Source of the DNA: Thermococcus sp.
Lineage (GTDB): Archaea > Methanobacteriota_B > Thermococci > Thermococcales > Thermococcaceae
Direction: 5' to 3'
Assembly (NCBI GenBank): GCA_027075325.1
Contig: JALTBN010000026.1
Coordinates: 54,068 to 118,067 of the forward strand
DNA length: 64,000 nucleotides
Shown: piece after piece, positions 26,510 through 35,263 of the stretch
Layout: each line of letters opens with the position of its first letter
Position numbering within the stretch: position 1 is the stretch's first letter
Position numbers and translations under genes: made by a program
Notes under the pieces: generated by a model
What the model was told of the DNA's origin: nothing
Database searches by the model: none
What the model saw: the letters and a program-made list of their open reading frames with translations, nothing else

Positions 26510-26680
26510 TTGAGTGTCTTCGAATCTATATTTGTTGCTATGTTTTTCTTAGTCTACGTATCCTCTACTGTTGTGACAATAAGAGACATTATACGACGAG
26601 AGGATATGGGCATGATAAGGAAGATTATATGGGGTTTCCTTTCAATTGAACTCCCGCTGTTTGGGGTAATTATTGGTTAA
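26510..26680 (+). CDS. Small two-helix membrane protein, PLDc_N-like, TTG start
   Basis: TTG at 26510 is preceded by GGGAGGGGGACATC, a strong ribosome site. 56 residues: helix 1 (VFESIFVAMFFLVYVSSTV), a charged loop IRDIIRREDMGMIRK, then helix 2 (IIWGFLSIELPLFGVIIG). The 'RR.D....K..W....LPL.G.I.G' text resembles the PLDc_N membrane module found alone or in phospholipase-D-like proteins. AT-rich relative to its neighbours. It sits between the AAA ATPase and a truncated kinase. Family call is from pattern only. Confidence 0.5.
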   Translation: MSVFESIFVAMFFLVYVSSTVVTIRDIIRREDMGMIRKIIWGFLSIELPLFGVIIG

Positions 26681-26781
26681 GTACAAAGGAGTGAACTTCA
26701 AGAACCAATGACTCTATTGTAGTAAACAAGAAAAAAACAAAGAAAAACACACATAAACTAAGGATAGGACAAGAACCAGCA

Positions 26782-28002
26782 ATGAAAAAAGACAAATCTT
26801 CCAAGTCTAATTCTTACACAAAACCACATCTGAGACCTCTACCCAGCTTCCCGCTAGAGCTTTTGGATAAGTACGAACCCCTTGAGTTCCTTGGCGAGGG
26901 CGGCTTCGCCAAAGTTTACAAGGTCAAACGCAAGAAGGACGGCAAAATAGTCGCCCTCAAGGTTCCAAACCTCGACGAGAAGGCCAGAAAGTTCTTCCTC
27001 AAGGAGATCAGGGCCTGGCGCCTGCTCGACCACCCGAACATCGTCAAACTCTACAACGCCTACGACGAGCCGATCCCGCACCTTGAGATAGAGTTCGTGG
27101 ACGGCGTAAAGCTCAACGGCGAGGTCATCAGGGACCTCGGCAGGTACCCCAAGCCCGTTGACGAGGAGAAAGCTTTGAGCTTCGTTAGAGGCATCGCCGA
27201 GGGCCTGAAGCACGCTCACTCGAAGGGAATCTACCACCGCGACCTCAAGCCCCAGAACGTTCTGATAACGAGCGATTTAACGCCAAAAATCACCGACTGG
27301 GGGCTGGCTAAGGTCGGAGCAGTGTCAACGACGGCAACCACAACGAAAGGATTAACGCTCCTCTACGCGGCTCCAGAACAGCTTGACGAGGAGGAATACG
27401 GGCACACCGATGCCAGAACGGACATATACCAGCTTGGCCTCATCTTCTACGAGCTCTTAACCGGCAAACTGCCCTACCAGGGAACCTCTCCGGCGGTGGT
27501 GATGGCCAAGGTCATCAACCCGGAGGTCAGGCCAAAGCCGCCGAGCCACTTCAACAAGGCCTTGGCTAAATACGACGGGATTTTTGAAAAGCTTTTGGCG
27601 AAGAGGAAGGAGGACCGCTATGGGAACGTTGACGAGTTCCTTCACGACCTCAAACTGATGAGAAAGCTGAACGAGGAGAGGAGGGAGCTTGAAAAGACCG
27701 TTGAGAAAACCAAGACCACGATGAGCCTGACAACGGACAGCAGGGAGCTCAGAAAGCTCAGGCGCCAGGTGGTCGAGCAGCTGTCAACGCTCGCTTTGCT
27801 CCACGCGCAGTTGAACGACAAGGCCGAGCTCATCAACGCGCTTGAGGACTTGAAGGCCTTCTCAAAGGAGCACAGAAAGGAGATCGAGAACGCGATAAGC
27901 CAGTTCGAGGTCATGATGCGCGAGAGCGTGCCGATAAGTAAGTCAACCCTCGACGAGCTTAGGGTTCTCCTCCACAAAGTCCAGAGGGAGGCGGAAGGAT
28001 GA
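26782..28002 (+). CDS. Ser/Thr kinase lacking a sensor domain
   Basis: 406 residues. Only about 30 polar residues precede the kinase core, which starts LLDKYEPLEFLGEGGFAKVY. Key residues are all present: VALKVP lysine, HRDLKPQNVLI, ITDWGLAK, AAPEQL. The C-terminal helical module follows (LSTLALLHAQLNDKAELINA). The core is nearly the same as those at 21559 and 28844, which both have a membrane anchor and ectodomain, so this gene has lost its 5' part. The 100 bases upstream are AT-rich, with no ribosome site before ATG 26782, so the start is uncertain and a leaderless or later start is possible. The stop overlaps the PP2C start. Confidence 0.8.
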   Translation: MKKDKSSKSNSYTKPHLRPLPSFPLELLDKYEPLEFLGEGGFAKVYKVKRKKDGKIVALKVPNLDEKARKFFLKEIRAWRLLDHPNIVKLYNAYDEPIPHLEIEFVDGVKLNGEVIRDLGRYPKPVDEEKALSFVRGIAEGLKHAHSKGIYHRDLKPQNVLITSDLTPKITDWGLAKVGAVSTTATTTKGLTLLYAAPEQLDEEEYGHTDARTDIYQLGLIFYELLTGKLPYQGTSPAVVMAKVINPEVRPKPPSHFNKALAKYDGIFEKLLAKRKEDRYGNVDEFLHDLKLMRKLNEERRELEKTVEKTKTTMSLTTDSRELRKLRRQVVEQLSTLALLHAQLNDKAELINALEDLKAFSKEHRKEIENAISQFEVMMRESVPISKSTLDELRVLLHKVQREAEG

Positions 28003-28748
28003 ACGAAAAGGCAGAAAAAACCGTGAGGGCACTTTGTTTTCCCTTTCTTTGCGGGATAAGCCACGTTGGGGCGAGGGAAAACAACGAGGACAGTTTTTTA
28101 GTTCTCAAACTGGCGGACGCCTACCTGTTAGCGGTGGCGGACGGCCTCGGCGGCCACAATGCTGGCGAAGTGGCCTCAGGGATGGCCGTAAAAACCCTCG
28201 GTGAGGTTTTCTTGGAGGAATACCGGGCAGGAATGCAAGCTTATCTCGTCAGACTCCTGCTGAAAAAAGCCCACGAAATGGCCCACTCCAGAATAAAGGA
28301 GAACGCGACCGGAGAGAGGGAAGGGATGGGAACGACGCTCGTTACGGCCTTCATCGGGGGCGGAAGGGCCGTAATAGCCAACACCGGCGACAGCAGGGCC
28401 TACTTAATAAGGGACGGAACGATAATCGAAAGGACAAAAGACCACTCCCTCGTCCAGGAGCTCCTCGACAGGGGCGAAATAACGGAGGAGGAAGCAAGGA
28501 GGCACCCGATGAGGAACATCATTACCAAATCCCTGGGCATAGACTTCGGCGTTGACCTCTACGAGTGGGGGCTAAAGCCAGGGGACGTCCTGCTCCTCAG
28601 CTCGGATGGGCTGCACGACTATGTTAGCGAGGAGAGAATCGTGGAGATTGTTTCTTCCGGAAAAGACGCGGGGGAAATCGCCAAGGAACTTATTGAGGAG
28701 GCCCTGCCGGTCACGAGGGACAACGTGACGGTGGTGGTGTGGAAATAG
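27999..28748 (+). CDS. Soluble PP2C-type Ser/Thr phosphatase
   Basis: 249 residues; ATGA overlap with the upstream kinase gives a coupled kinase-phosphatase pair. All PP2C motifs are visible: RENNEDSF, VADGLGGHNAGE, GMGTTLVTAF, NTGDSRAYLIRDG, KDHSLVQELLDRGE, SSDGLHD and RDNVTVVV. The catalytic domain is the paralogue of the C-terminal part of the receptor PP2C at 12306 (identical HSLVQEL, RGEITEEEAR). No membrane segment, so it should act in the cytosol, reversing phosphorylation by the adjacent kinases. Confidence 0.9.
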   Translation: MNEKAEKTVRALCFPFLCGISHVGARENNEDSFLVLKLADAYLLAVADGLGGHNAGEVASGMAVKTLGEVFLEEYRAGMQAYLVRLLLKKAHEMAHSRIKENATGEREGMGTTLVTAFIGGGRAVIANTGDSRAYLIRDGTIIERTKDHSLVQELLDRGEITEEEARRHPMRNIITKSLGIDFGVDLYEWGLKPGDVLLLSSDGLHDYVSEERIVEIVSSGKDAGEIAKELIEEALPVTRDNVTVVVWK

Positions 28749-28756
28749 CCACCGGT

Positions 28757-28764
28757 GTTTTTTT
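28757..28764 (+). terminator. Poly-T terminator after PP2C
   Basis: CACCGGTGTTTTTTTGC: a short GC inverted repeat (CCACCGGTG) followed by seven T's, just after the stop codon. The next gene begins about 85 bases later with its own AT-rich promoter (AGTTTATTAG near 28788). Confidence 0.45.
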
Positions 28765-28843
28765 GCATAGAAACTCAGATTAGAGTGAAGTTTATTAGTT
28801 CAAGCGTAGATTTGCGAATGTCAGTCAAGTAATGGTGATTAGA

Positions 28844-31800
28844 ATGGTACGTGGAAACATCCGGAGAATACTTACAACAACCATGCTGGTAATGTTTATA
28901 CTTTCCCTCCCGCACGCAGTTCACGGAGTAGCAGCTGAGGACATCCAGGGGGATACACTGCGAATAATTCAGCTGGCTTCTAGCAACAACCTCTTCATGG
29001 GTGTCTTCAACCCGTCACCCAGCGGAATGACCGATGTTTATACCGTCAGGGTCTGGTACTTCCTCCACGATCCGGCCTACGTAATGGGCCCAGATGCACA
29101 GTATCACAGCTACCGCTGTGAACTCGTCAGCGTTATGTACAATGTCCAAGTTCCAGATGATGCAGTGGTATGGAACGGAACCCAGAAGAAGTGGGTTGCC
29201 CCATTCGCCGGCAAGAAGGCCAAGAGTGCCATCACCTGGAAGTGCGGCCTCGGCCAGTGGAACGACGGCCAGCCCATGACCTTGGCCGACTTCATGTTCG
29301 ACCTTGCGATGAACTTCGAGTGGGCCTACCAGGATGGTAAGGGCGACAAATACTACGACCAGGCCTGGGGCAACAGCCTCCAGGGTTTTCTCAACCGTTT
29401 CTGGGGGATAAAGGTCATTAAGCTCACCAACGACTACGTTGAGTACACCATCTACCAAGACTACGTCGTCCCGTACGACAGGTGGGGAACCGCTGTTGGA
29501 AACATGGTGGAGTACCCGTCAGTTCCGTGGGAGACCTACAACGTTATGAGCGAGGCCGTTGCCAACGGCGTTGGCGGAAAGAGTTTCTCCTGGAGTACTC
29601 AGCCCCAAAACGGTTACAAGCTCGACATGGTCAGCCCGGAGCAGGCCCCGTACTTCAAGCAGGAGGCCCAGTCGCTCCTCAACACCGGGACCATTCCGGT
29701 CTGGCTGAGCAGCCTCAAGCCGGTTCTCGACAAGTGGGGCATCTCAATGGAGCAGGCGGGCATTACTGAGGACATGGCCAAGGAGGGTTACAATGATGTC
29801 ATCAAGTGGGTTGACAACTACAAGAACATCCTCATAAGCGATGGCCCGTACTACGTTGCGAGCTATGATCCGAAGGGCCTTACCGTCGTCCTCAAGCTTG
29901 CCAACAACAAGAGGATCGGTTACGCGACCGACAAGATTAACGGCAAGCCGCTTCCGTGGGACCCGTACTGGAAGGAAATTGACGTTTACGGTACTGCCAA
30001 CGCTCAGACTGCCCTCCTTGCCGTTGCCAAGGGCGACTACGCCTTCTACTGGTATGCAGTACCATACAGTGACCTCAGAGGAGTAGTCAACGAATATAGC
30101 GGTTCCATTGAACTCGTTAAAACCATCACCGAGTGGTGGAGCCTTGACTTGAACCTCGTCGGTGACCCGCAGACCGGCCTCGTAAATACTCCCGATGGAA
30201 TTCGCTTTAACCCGTTCGCCCTCCCGGGCGTCAGGTACGCGATGAACTGGCTCATCAACAGGAACTACATTCAGACCAACATTCTCCAGGGTAGTGGTGC
30301 TCCAATGTTCGGTCCTGAAGTCAGTGGTCAGGTTGATGCCGCTTCCGCTATCAACACTGTCGCTCAGGCCCTTGGAATGACCGCCCAGGGCGACGAGCAG
30401 TACGCACTCAAGATGATCGACCAGGCCATGAACAACGCCGCCAAGGCACTCGCCGCAAAGGGCCACAAGCTTGAGAAGAAGGATGGCAAGTGGTACTTTG
30501 ACGGCGAGCCGATTAAAATCACCATCGTCGGCCGTGTCGATGACCAGAGGATTGATGAGGCCAAGTACCTCAACCAGATACTCAAGAAGGCTGGCTTTGA
30601 GACCTGGCCCAACGGTTGGACCAGGACTCAGGCTAACGATGTTGTTTACGGTGGCGACCCGACGACCCTCCAGTGGAGCATCTACACTGAGGGTTGGCTC
30701 GTCAGCGGTATACAGTCGCCCAGCTCGATTGCATGGGATTACTGGACCTTTGACTACTATGTTGACCCGAACTGGGGTACTGCCTACCACAACCCGAAGA
30801 CGGTTGCCGACCTTGTTAACACTGTCGCTAACGGCGACGTTAACAAGTTCATCCAGGAGCTTGGCCTTAAGTACTACAACACTCCGGACAAGCTCCAGCC
30901 GCTCATGGACTGGACAGGTTATGATTTAGCCATACTCCTCGCCTATAACAACTGGACCGCGCACGGGACAACGGTAAACATTCAAAGCCTTGACCAGTTC
31001 TGGGATCTCTACAAGCTGGCTACTGGAACGCACTTGCTCAACTCACCGCGTGTTTACACTGCCGAGACCTGGAACTTCTACCTGGTTAACAAGAACCTCG
31101 TCAACGTTCAGATGCCCGACCCAATCGGAGGCCTCGGAAGCTTCCTTGCCGCAAGGTCAGTCGAGCCGGTTCCGCAGAGTGGGGGTGGCGCAGCAACTGG
31201 AAGCGGCACCAGTTCCTCAGAAACCACAAGTAGTACGGCCAGCACCACAACGAGCACTTTAACTTCATCCACAACCTCAATCACCACTACCACCACCTCT
31301 TCATCTGAAAGTTCCAGTAGCAGCACACAGAGACCTTTCTCCTCAAGCACTGCATCAACATACACGACATCTACAACCACTTCGTCAAGTCCAGGGTACA
31401 CCAGCGAGAGTCCAGAGACGTCAACTCCAATGGAAGCTGTTCAACAGGGAAACAGTATTCCGGTAACTTACCTCGCCTTGGGTGGCATTCTCCTCATTGG
31501 ACTGGTTGGCATTGCTGCCGTCAAGAGGAGGGGCTCAAAAATGGAAACAGCCCCAGAAGGAAGCAAGATGACCCCGCCTGGTTCAGCTACGGAAGGCATT
31601 TCCCCTTCAACACAATCAACCCCCAGATACGAAGCACTCGGAACATATCTCTCAAAGATAAAGGATGATGCTGTTACCCTAGGGTTTGAGGACGTAGAAA
31701 AGATACTCAACGCCAAGCTCCCGGAGTCCGCAAAGAAATACAGAGCATGGTGGGGAAACGACAGAACGCACTCTCACGCTGTAAAGGGGTGGCTAAACAC

Positions 31801-33145
31801 CGGATGGAAGGTCAAAAGTGTCGACTTGAATAATCAAATCGTTGAGTTCGAGAGAGTAGAGAAAACAGAGCCGGTCGCTGAAGAAAAGTCGGGGCAAGTA
31901 CCTCAAAAACCCATGGAGGCTGAGAAGCACAGAGAAGTAGAAAAACACGCCATCTCAGCCCCAGTTCCGGGCTTCCCCCCAGCCCTTCTCTCCCGTTATG
32001 AGCCCCTCGAATTCCTCGGCGAGGGCGGCTTCGCCAAGGTGTACAAGGTCAAACGCAAGAAGGACGACAAAATCGTCGCCCTCAAAATACCCAGGATAGA
32101 CGAGAAAACCAGCAAAACCTTCATCCGCGAGGTCTCAACGTGGCTCCACCTCGGCCATCCGAACATCGTCAAACTCCACGATGTTGACATTCTTCCGGTT
32201 CCATACCTTGAGATGGAGTACGTCGAAGGGGTAAAACTCAACGAGAAAACCATTAGAGACCTCGACAAGTATCCAAAACCGGTTGATGAGGAAACGGCTT
32301 TAAAACTCATTAAGGGCATCGCCGAAGGATTAAAGCACGCTCACTCGAAGGGAATCTACCACCGCGACCTCAAGCCCCTCAACGTTCTCCTAAAGAGCGA
32401 TTTAACTCCAAAAATAACAGACTGGGGGCTGGCAAAAGTCGGAACCATGAGCTCAAGCAGGAGCGTAATGGGTTACACGCCACTCTACGCGGCTCCAGAA
32501 CACTTAATGCCCGGCAAGTACGGGCACACTGACGCGAGAACCGACATCTGGCAGTTAGGAGTTACTTTCTACGAACTCCTTACCGGAAAGCTACCCTTTG
32601 AAGGCTACACGTACGAGGAAGTCTTTGGAAAGATAGTTGACGAGAACTATCACTTCACGCCACCCTCAAAACTCAAGCCAGAACTGGCAAAGTACGATGG
32701 AATCTTCGAGAAGCTACTGGCGAAAAAGAAGGAAGACCGCTATCAGAGCGTTGACGAGTTCCTGAAAGACCTTGATAAGATCGAGGAGTCCGAGAAGAGG
32801 AAGGCAGAGCTTGAGAGGCAGGTTGAGGAGCTGAAGAAGAGCCTCAGCGAGAGCATGAGTGCTTTGAAGAAGAGCACGAGCGCGGAGGAGATAATGAGGA
32901 ACCGCAGGCTGGTGGTTGAAACGCTCGGGAGCCTAGCCCTGGCTTATGCTGAGCTCAACAGGAAGGCGGAACTGCTGAACACGTTGAACGATTTGAAGTT
33001 TTACACGGTGCAGAACCTAAGCGACCTGAGCAACGCGATAAGCACTGTGGAGGCTTTGATACGGGAGAACCTGCCAGTTGGAGAGGACTTCATCGAAAGA
33101 CTCAAGGTTTTGGTCCACAAAATAAAGAGGGAGAACGGGGCCTGA
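28844..33145 (+). CDS. Receptor Ser/Thr kinase with OppA-type solute-binding ectodomain and DUF7662
   Basis: ATG 28844, seven or so bases after GGTGATT; 1433 residues. Signal peptide (TTTMLVMFILSLPHAVHG); residues about 35-765 are a complete family-5 (Opp/Dpp) extracellular solute-binding protein (FNPSPSG, WNDGQPMTLADFMFD, YYVDPNWGTAYHNP). Ser/Thr-rich stalk about 785-860; membrane helix about 872-893 (YLALGGILLIGLVGIAAV). Residues about 926-1000 match DUF7662 (AWWGNDRTHSHAVKGWLNTG). Kinase core about 1050-1310 (GEGGFAKVYK, HRDLKPLNVLL, ITDWGLAK, AAPEHL), then the shared helical C-terminal module. It should sense an extracellular peptide or sugar and signal by phosphorylation instead of feeding a transporter; no ABC permease genes lie nearby. 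The first half has the high-expression codon use of a transport protein, in contrast to the linker. Confidence 0.88.
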   Translation: MVRGNIRRILTTTMLVMFILSLPHAVHGVAAEDIQGDTLRIIQLASSNNLFMGVFNPSPSGMTDVYTVRVWYFLHDPAYVMGPDAQYHSYRCELVSVMYNVQVPDDAVVWNGTQKKWVAPFAGKKAKSAITWKCGLGQWNDGQPMTLADFMFDLAMNFEWAYQDGKGDKYYDQAWGNSLQGFLNRFWGIKVIKLTNDYVEYTIYQDYVVPYDRWGTAVGNMVEYPSVPWETYNVMSEAVANGVGGKSFSWSTQPQNGYKLDMVSPEQAPYFKQEAQSLLNTGTIPVWLSSLKPVLDKWGISMEQAGITEDMAKEGYNDVIKWVDNYKNILISDGPYYVASYDPKGLTVVLKLANNKRIGYATDKINGKPLPWDPYWKEIDVYGTANAQTALLAVAKGDYAFYWYAVPYSDLRGVVNEYSGSIELVKTITEWWSLDLNLVGDPQTGLVNTPDGIRFNPFALPGVRYAMNWLINRNYIQTNILQGSGAPMFGPEVSGQVDAASAINTVAQALGMTAQGDEQYALKMIDQAMNNAAKALAAKGHKLEKKDGKWYFDGEPIKITIVGRVDDQRIDEAKYLNQILKKAGFETWPNGWTRTQANDVVYGGDPTTLQWSIYTEGWLVSGIQSPSSIAWDYWTFDYYVDPNWGTAYHNPKTVADLVNTVANGDVNKFIQELGLKYYNTPDKLQPLMDWTGYDLAILLAYNNWTAHGTTVNIQSLDQFWDLYKLATGTHLLNSPRVYTAETWNFYLVNKNLVNVQMPDPIGGLGSFLAARSVEPVPQSGGGAATGSGTSSSETTSSTASTTTSTLTSSTTSITTTTTSSSESSSSSTQRPFSSSTASTYTTSTTTSSSPGYTSESPETSTPMEAVQQGNSIPVTYLALGGILLIGLVGIAAVKRRGSKMETAPEGSKMTPPGSATEGISPSTQSTPRYEALGTYLSKIKDDAVTLGFEDVEKILNAKLPESAKKYRAWWGNDRTHSHAVKGWLNTGWKVKSVDLNNQIVEFERVEKTEPVAEEKSGQVPQKPMEAEKHREVEKHAISAPVPGFPPALLSRYEPLEFLGEGGFAKVYKVKRKKDDKIVALKIPRIDEKTSKTFIREVSTWLHLGHPNIVKLHDVDILPVPYLEMEYVEGVKLNEKTIRDLDKYPKPVDEETALKLIKGIAEGLKHAHSKGIYHRDLKPLNVLLKSDLTPKITDWGLAKVGTMSSSRSVMGYTPLYAAPEHLMPGKYGHTDARTDIWQLGVTFYELLTGKLPFEGYTYEEVFGKIVDENYHFTPPSKLKPELAKYDGIFEKLLAKKKEDRYQSVDEFLKDLDKIEESEKRKAELERQVEELKKSLSESMSALKKSTSAEEIMRNRRLVVETLGSLALAYAELNRKAELLNTLNDLKFYTVQNLSDLSNAISTVEALIRENLPVGEDFIERLKVLVHKIKRENGA

Positions 33146-33196
33146 AGAGGCCCTCCCATCTTTTTCAACCCAACTCCAAACCCTTTTCGGAGGAAA

Positions 33197-33205
33197 CTTT
33201 TATAA
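33197..33205 (+). promoter_or_regulatory. TATA box of the SPFH-NfeD operon
   Basis: GGAAACTTTTATAAG: a BRE-like GGAAA followed by CTTTTATAA, about 50 bases before the start at 33252. The poly-T stretch TCTTTTTC near 33160 just upstream probably ends the kinase transcript. Confidence 0.55.
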
Positions 33206-33251
33206 GAAAGAACACCCAAGTGAACATGAAAATTTCCTGGTGGTGATGGTA

Positions 33252-34208
33252 ATGGGCTTCGCCGCGGTTGCACTCCTGGTGCTGGGCGGTTTTCTTTTGC
33301 TGCTGCTGGTGCTCGGAGTGAAGGTCATAAGGCCTTACCAGAGGGGCCTTGTGGAGAGGCTCGGAAAGTTCAACAGGATCCTCGACCCTGGAGTCCACTT
33401 CATAATCCCCTTCATGGAGCGCGTTAAGAAGGTCGACATGCGCGAACACGTTATCGACGTGCCGCCGCAGGAGGTCATCTGTAAGGACAACGTCGTTGTC
33501 ACAGTCGATGCCGTCGTCTACTACCAGATCCTCGACCCCGTCAAGGTCGTCTACAACGTGAGCAACTTCCTGATGGCGATAATCAAGCTCGCCCAGACGA
33601 ACCTCCGTGCCATAATCGGTGAGATGGAGCTCGATGAGACCCTCTCGGGAAGGGATATAATCAACGCCCGCCTAAGGGAGGAACTCGATAAGATAACCGA
33701 CCGCTGGGGCGTCAAGATAACCCGCGTCGAGATACAGCGCATAGACCCGCCGAAGGACATCCAGGAAGCAATGGCCAAGCAGATGACGGCCGAAAGGGAA
33801 AAGAGGGCCATGATCCTCCTCGCTGAGGGTAAGAAGGAAGCGGCCATCAGGGAGGCCGAAGGCCAGAAGCAGGCGGCCATCTTAAAGGCCGAGGGTGAGA
33901 AGCAGAGGCAGATCCTCATCGCGGAGGGCCAGGCCCAGGCTATAAAGAAGGTCCTTGAGGCGCTCAGGATGGCTGATGAGAAGTACCTCACGCTGCAGTA
34001 CATCGAGAAGCTCCCGGACCTCGCGAAGTACGGCAACCTCATAGTCCCATATGACACCGAGTCGCTGATAGGCCTCCTCAGGATACTCCAGAAGGTCAAG
34101 GACACCCCGATACCGCCCGCGCCGCCCAGCGACAAGGAGGAGCCCCAGGGAACTGAGGGCAGTATGAGCCCCGAAGACCTTGAGAAGCTCAAAAAGCTGA
34201 TGGAGTGA
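33252..34208 (+). CDS. SPFH/stomatin-family membrane protein
   Basis: 318 residues from ATG 33252 (GGTGGTGATGGTA before it; an ATG at 33246 is possible). One N-terminal membrane helix, then the SPFH domain ([44 protein letters not shown]), a long amphipathic helix with [15 protein letters not shown] repeats and a short acidic tail. Homologue of Pyrococcus stomatin, which forms oligomeric rings in the membrane and is cut by a membrane serine protease near its C-terminus. Coupled to the NfeD gene next to it, the usual partner. Confidence 0.93.
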   Translation: MGFAAVALLVLGGFLLLLLVLGVKVIRPYQRGLVERLGKFNRILDPGVHFIIPFMERVKKVDMREHVIDVPPQEVICKDNVVVTVDAVVYYQILDPVKVVYNVSNFLMAIIKLAQTNLRAIIGEMELDETLSGRDIINARLREELDKITDRWGVKITRVEIQRIDPPKDIQEAMAKQMTAEREKRAMILLAEGKKEAAIREAEGQKQAAILKAEGEKQRQILIAEGQAQAIKKVLEALRMADEKYLTLQYIEKLPDLAKYGNLIVPYDTESLIGLLRILQKVKDTPIPPAPPSDKEEPQGTEGSMSPEDLEKLKKLME

Positions 34209-34213
34209 GGGTT

Positions 34214-34639
34214 ATGGACCCCCTCCCCATTTCCCTTCTCATCCTGGGCCTCCTCATAATCCTCCTGGACATGATGGTCACGGCCTTCATAACGCCCATC
34301 GGCGTGGCCTTCGCGACCCTGGGCCTGCTCCTCGGCTTCGGCATGAACTTCATGGAGAGCTTCGTCCTGGCCCTGATAGCCGCGGTGGTGGCTTACATAG
34401 CGGTCGGCAGGTACATCGGAAGGGACGTCGAGGACATCGGCGAGAGGGAGAAGAAGTACACCTTCGACCCCGTCGGGAAGGTCGGGAAGGTCGTTAAAGT
34501 CGGGGAGGACCACTACCTCGTGGAGCTCGAAGGGGACAGGTGGATAGCTCTCAGTGAGGATACCCTGAGGCCCGGCGACAGGGTCGAGGTCACGGGAGTG
34601 GACGGTGTCAAGCTGATCGTGAGGAAGGCGAAGGAGTAA
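34214..34639 (+). CDS. NfeD-like membrane protein (short form)
   Basis: Starts within a few bases of the SPFH stop; ATG 34214 or the overlapping GTG 34205. About 141 residues: two or three hydrophobic helices ([48 protein letters not shown]) and a C-terminal OB-fold NfeD domain ([31 protein letters not shown]). NfeD OB domains work with SPFH partners at the membrane. The protease domain of long NfeD forms is absent. Confidence 0.9.
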   Translation: MDPLPISLLILGLLIILLDMMVTAFITPIGVAFATLGLLLGFGMNFMESFVLALIAAVVAYIAVGRYIGRDVEDIGEREKKYTFDPVGKVGKVVKVGEDHYLVELEGDRWIALSEDTLRPGDRVEVTGVDGVKLIVRKAKE

Positions 34640-34677
34640 AGTTTTAACCCGCCTCCCCCACTTCCTCCGGTGATCGG

Positions 34678-35262
34678 ATGCATCCCGGAGGGTTTCTTGA
34701 GGTAATCACGGGGCCGATGTTCGCGGGAAAAACGACCGAGCTCATAAAGAGGGTCGAGAGGCAGGCCTTCGCCAAGAGGAAGGTCGCGCTCTTCAAGCCG
34801 GCAATAGATACACGCTATTCTGTCGAGGAGGTGGTTGCTCACAACGGGCTGAGCTACGGGGCCTACGTCGTGCCAACGAGCGAGGGGGGAGTTGAACTCA
34901 TAAGGGAGATAACCCTGAGGGAGGGCCTTGAGGTCATAGGTATCGACGAGGTGCAGTTCTTTCCGGTGAAGATAGTTGATGCCCTAAACGACCTGGCCGA
35001 CAGCGGCGTTTACGTCATAGCGAGCGGCCTCAACCTCGACTTCAAGGGCGACCCGTTTCCAGTTACCAAAGAGCTTCTGGTAAGGGCCGACAACATAGTT
35101 TACCTAACGGCGGTCTGCACGGTCTGTGGCAGGCCGGCAACGAGGAGCCAGAGGCTCATCAATGGAAAGCCCGCTCCAAGGAACTCGCCGGTTATACAAG
35201 TGGGTGGGAGGGAGAGCTATGAGGCGAGGTGCCGGGAGCACCACATCGTCCCCGAGGGGTGA
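34678..35262 (+). CDS. tdk: Thymidine kinase
   Basis: 194 residues, ATG after GGTGATCG and an AGTTTTAAC promoter element near 34640. P-loop GPMFAGKTTEL at the N-terminus, catalytic IDEVQFF (DExQF motif), lid region GLNLDFKGDPFP, and zinc-ribbon cysteines CTVCGRPA...C. Type II thymidine kinase for dTMP salvage. Normal length. The DUF371 gene begins two bases after its stop. Confidence 0.95.
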   Translation: MHPGGFLEVITGPMFAGKTTELIKRVERQAFAKRKVALFKPAIDTRYSVEEVVAHNGLSYGAYVVPTSEGGVELIREITLREGLEVIGIDEVQFFPVKIVDALNDLADSGVYVIASGLNLDFKGDPFPVTKELLVRADNIVYLTAVCTVCGRPATRSQRLINGKPAPRNSPVIQVGGRESYEARCREHHIVPEG

Positions 35263-35263
35263 G

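Noticed and set aside
29744..30790. 348-codon minus-strand ORF inside the binding-protein part of the receptor kinase
   Set aside because: Complement of strongly biased coding sequence; the plus strand gives an unmistakable Opp/Dpp-type protein.
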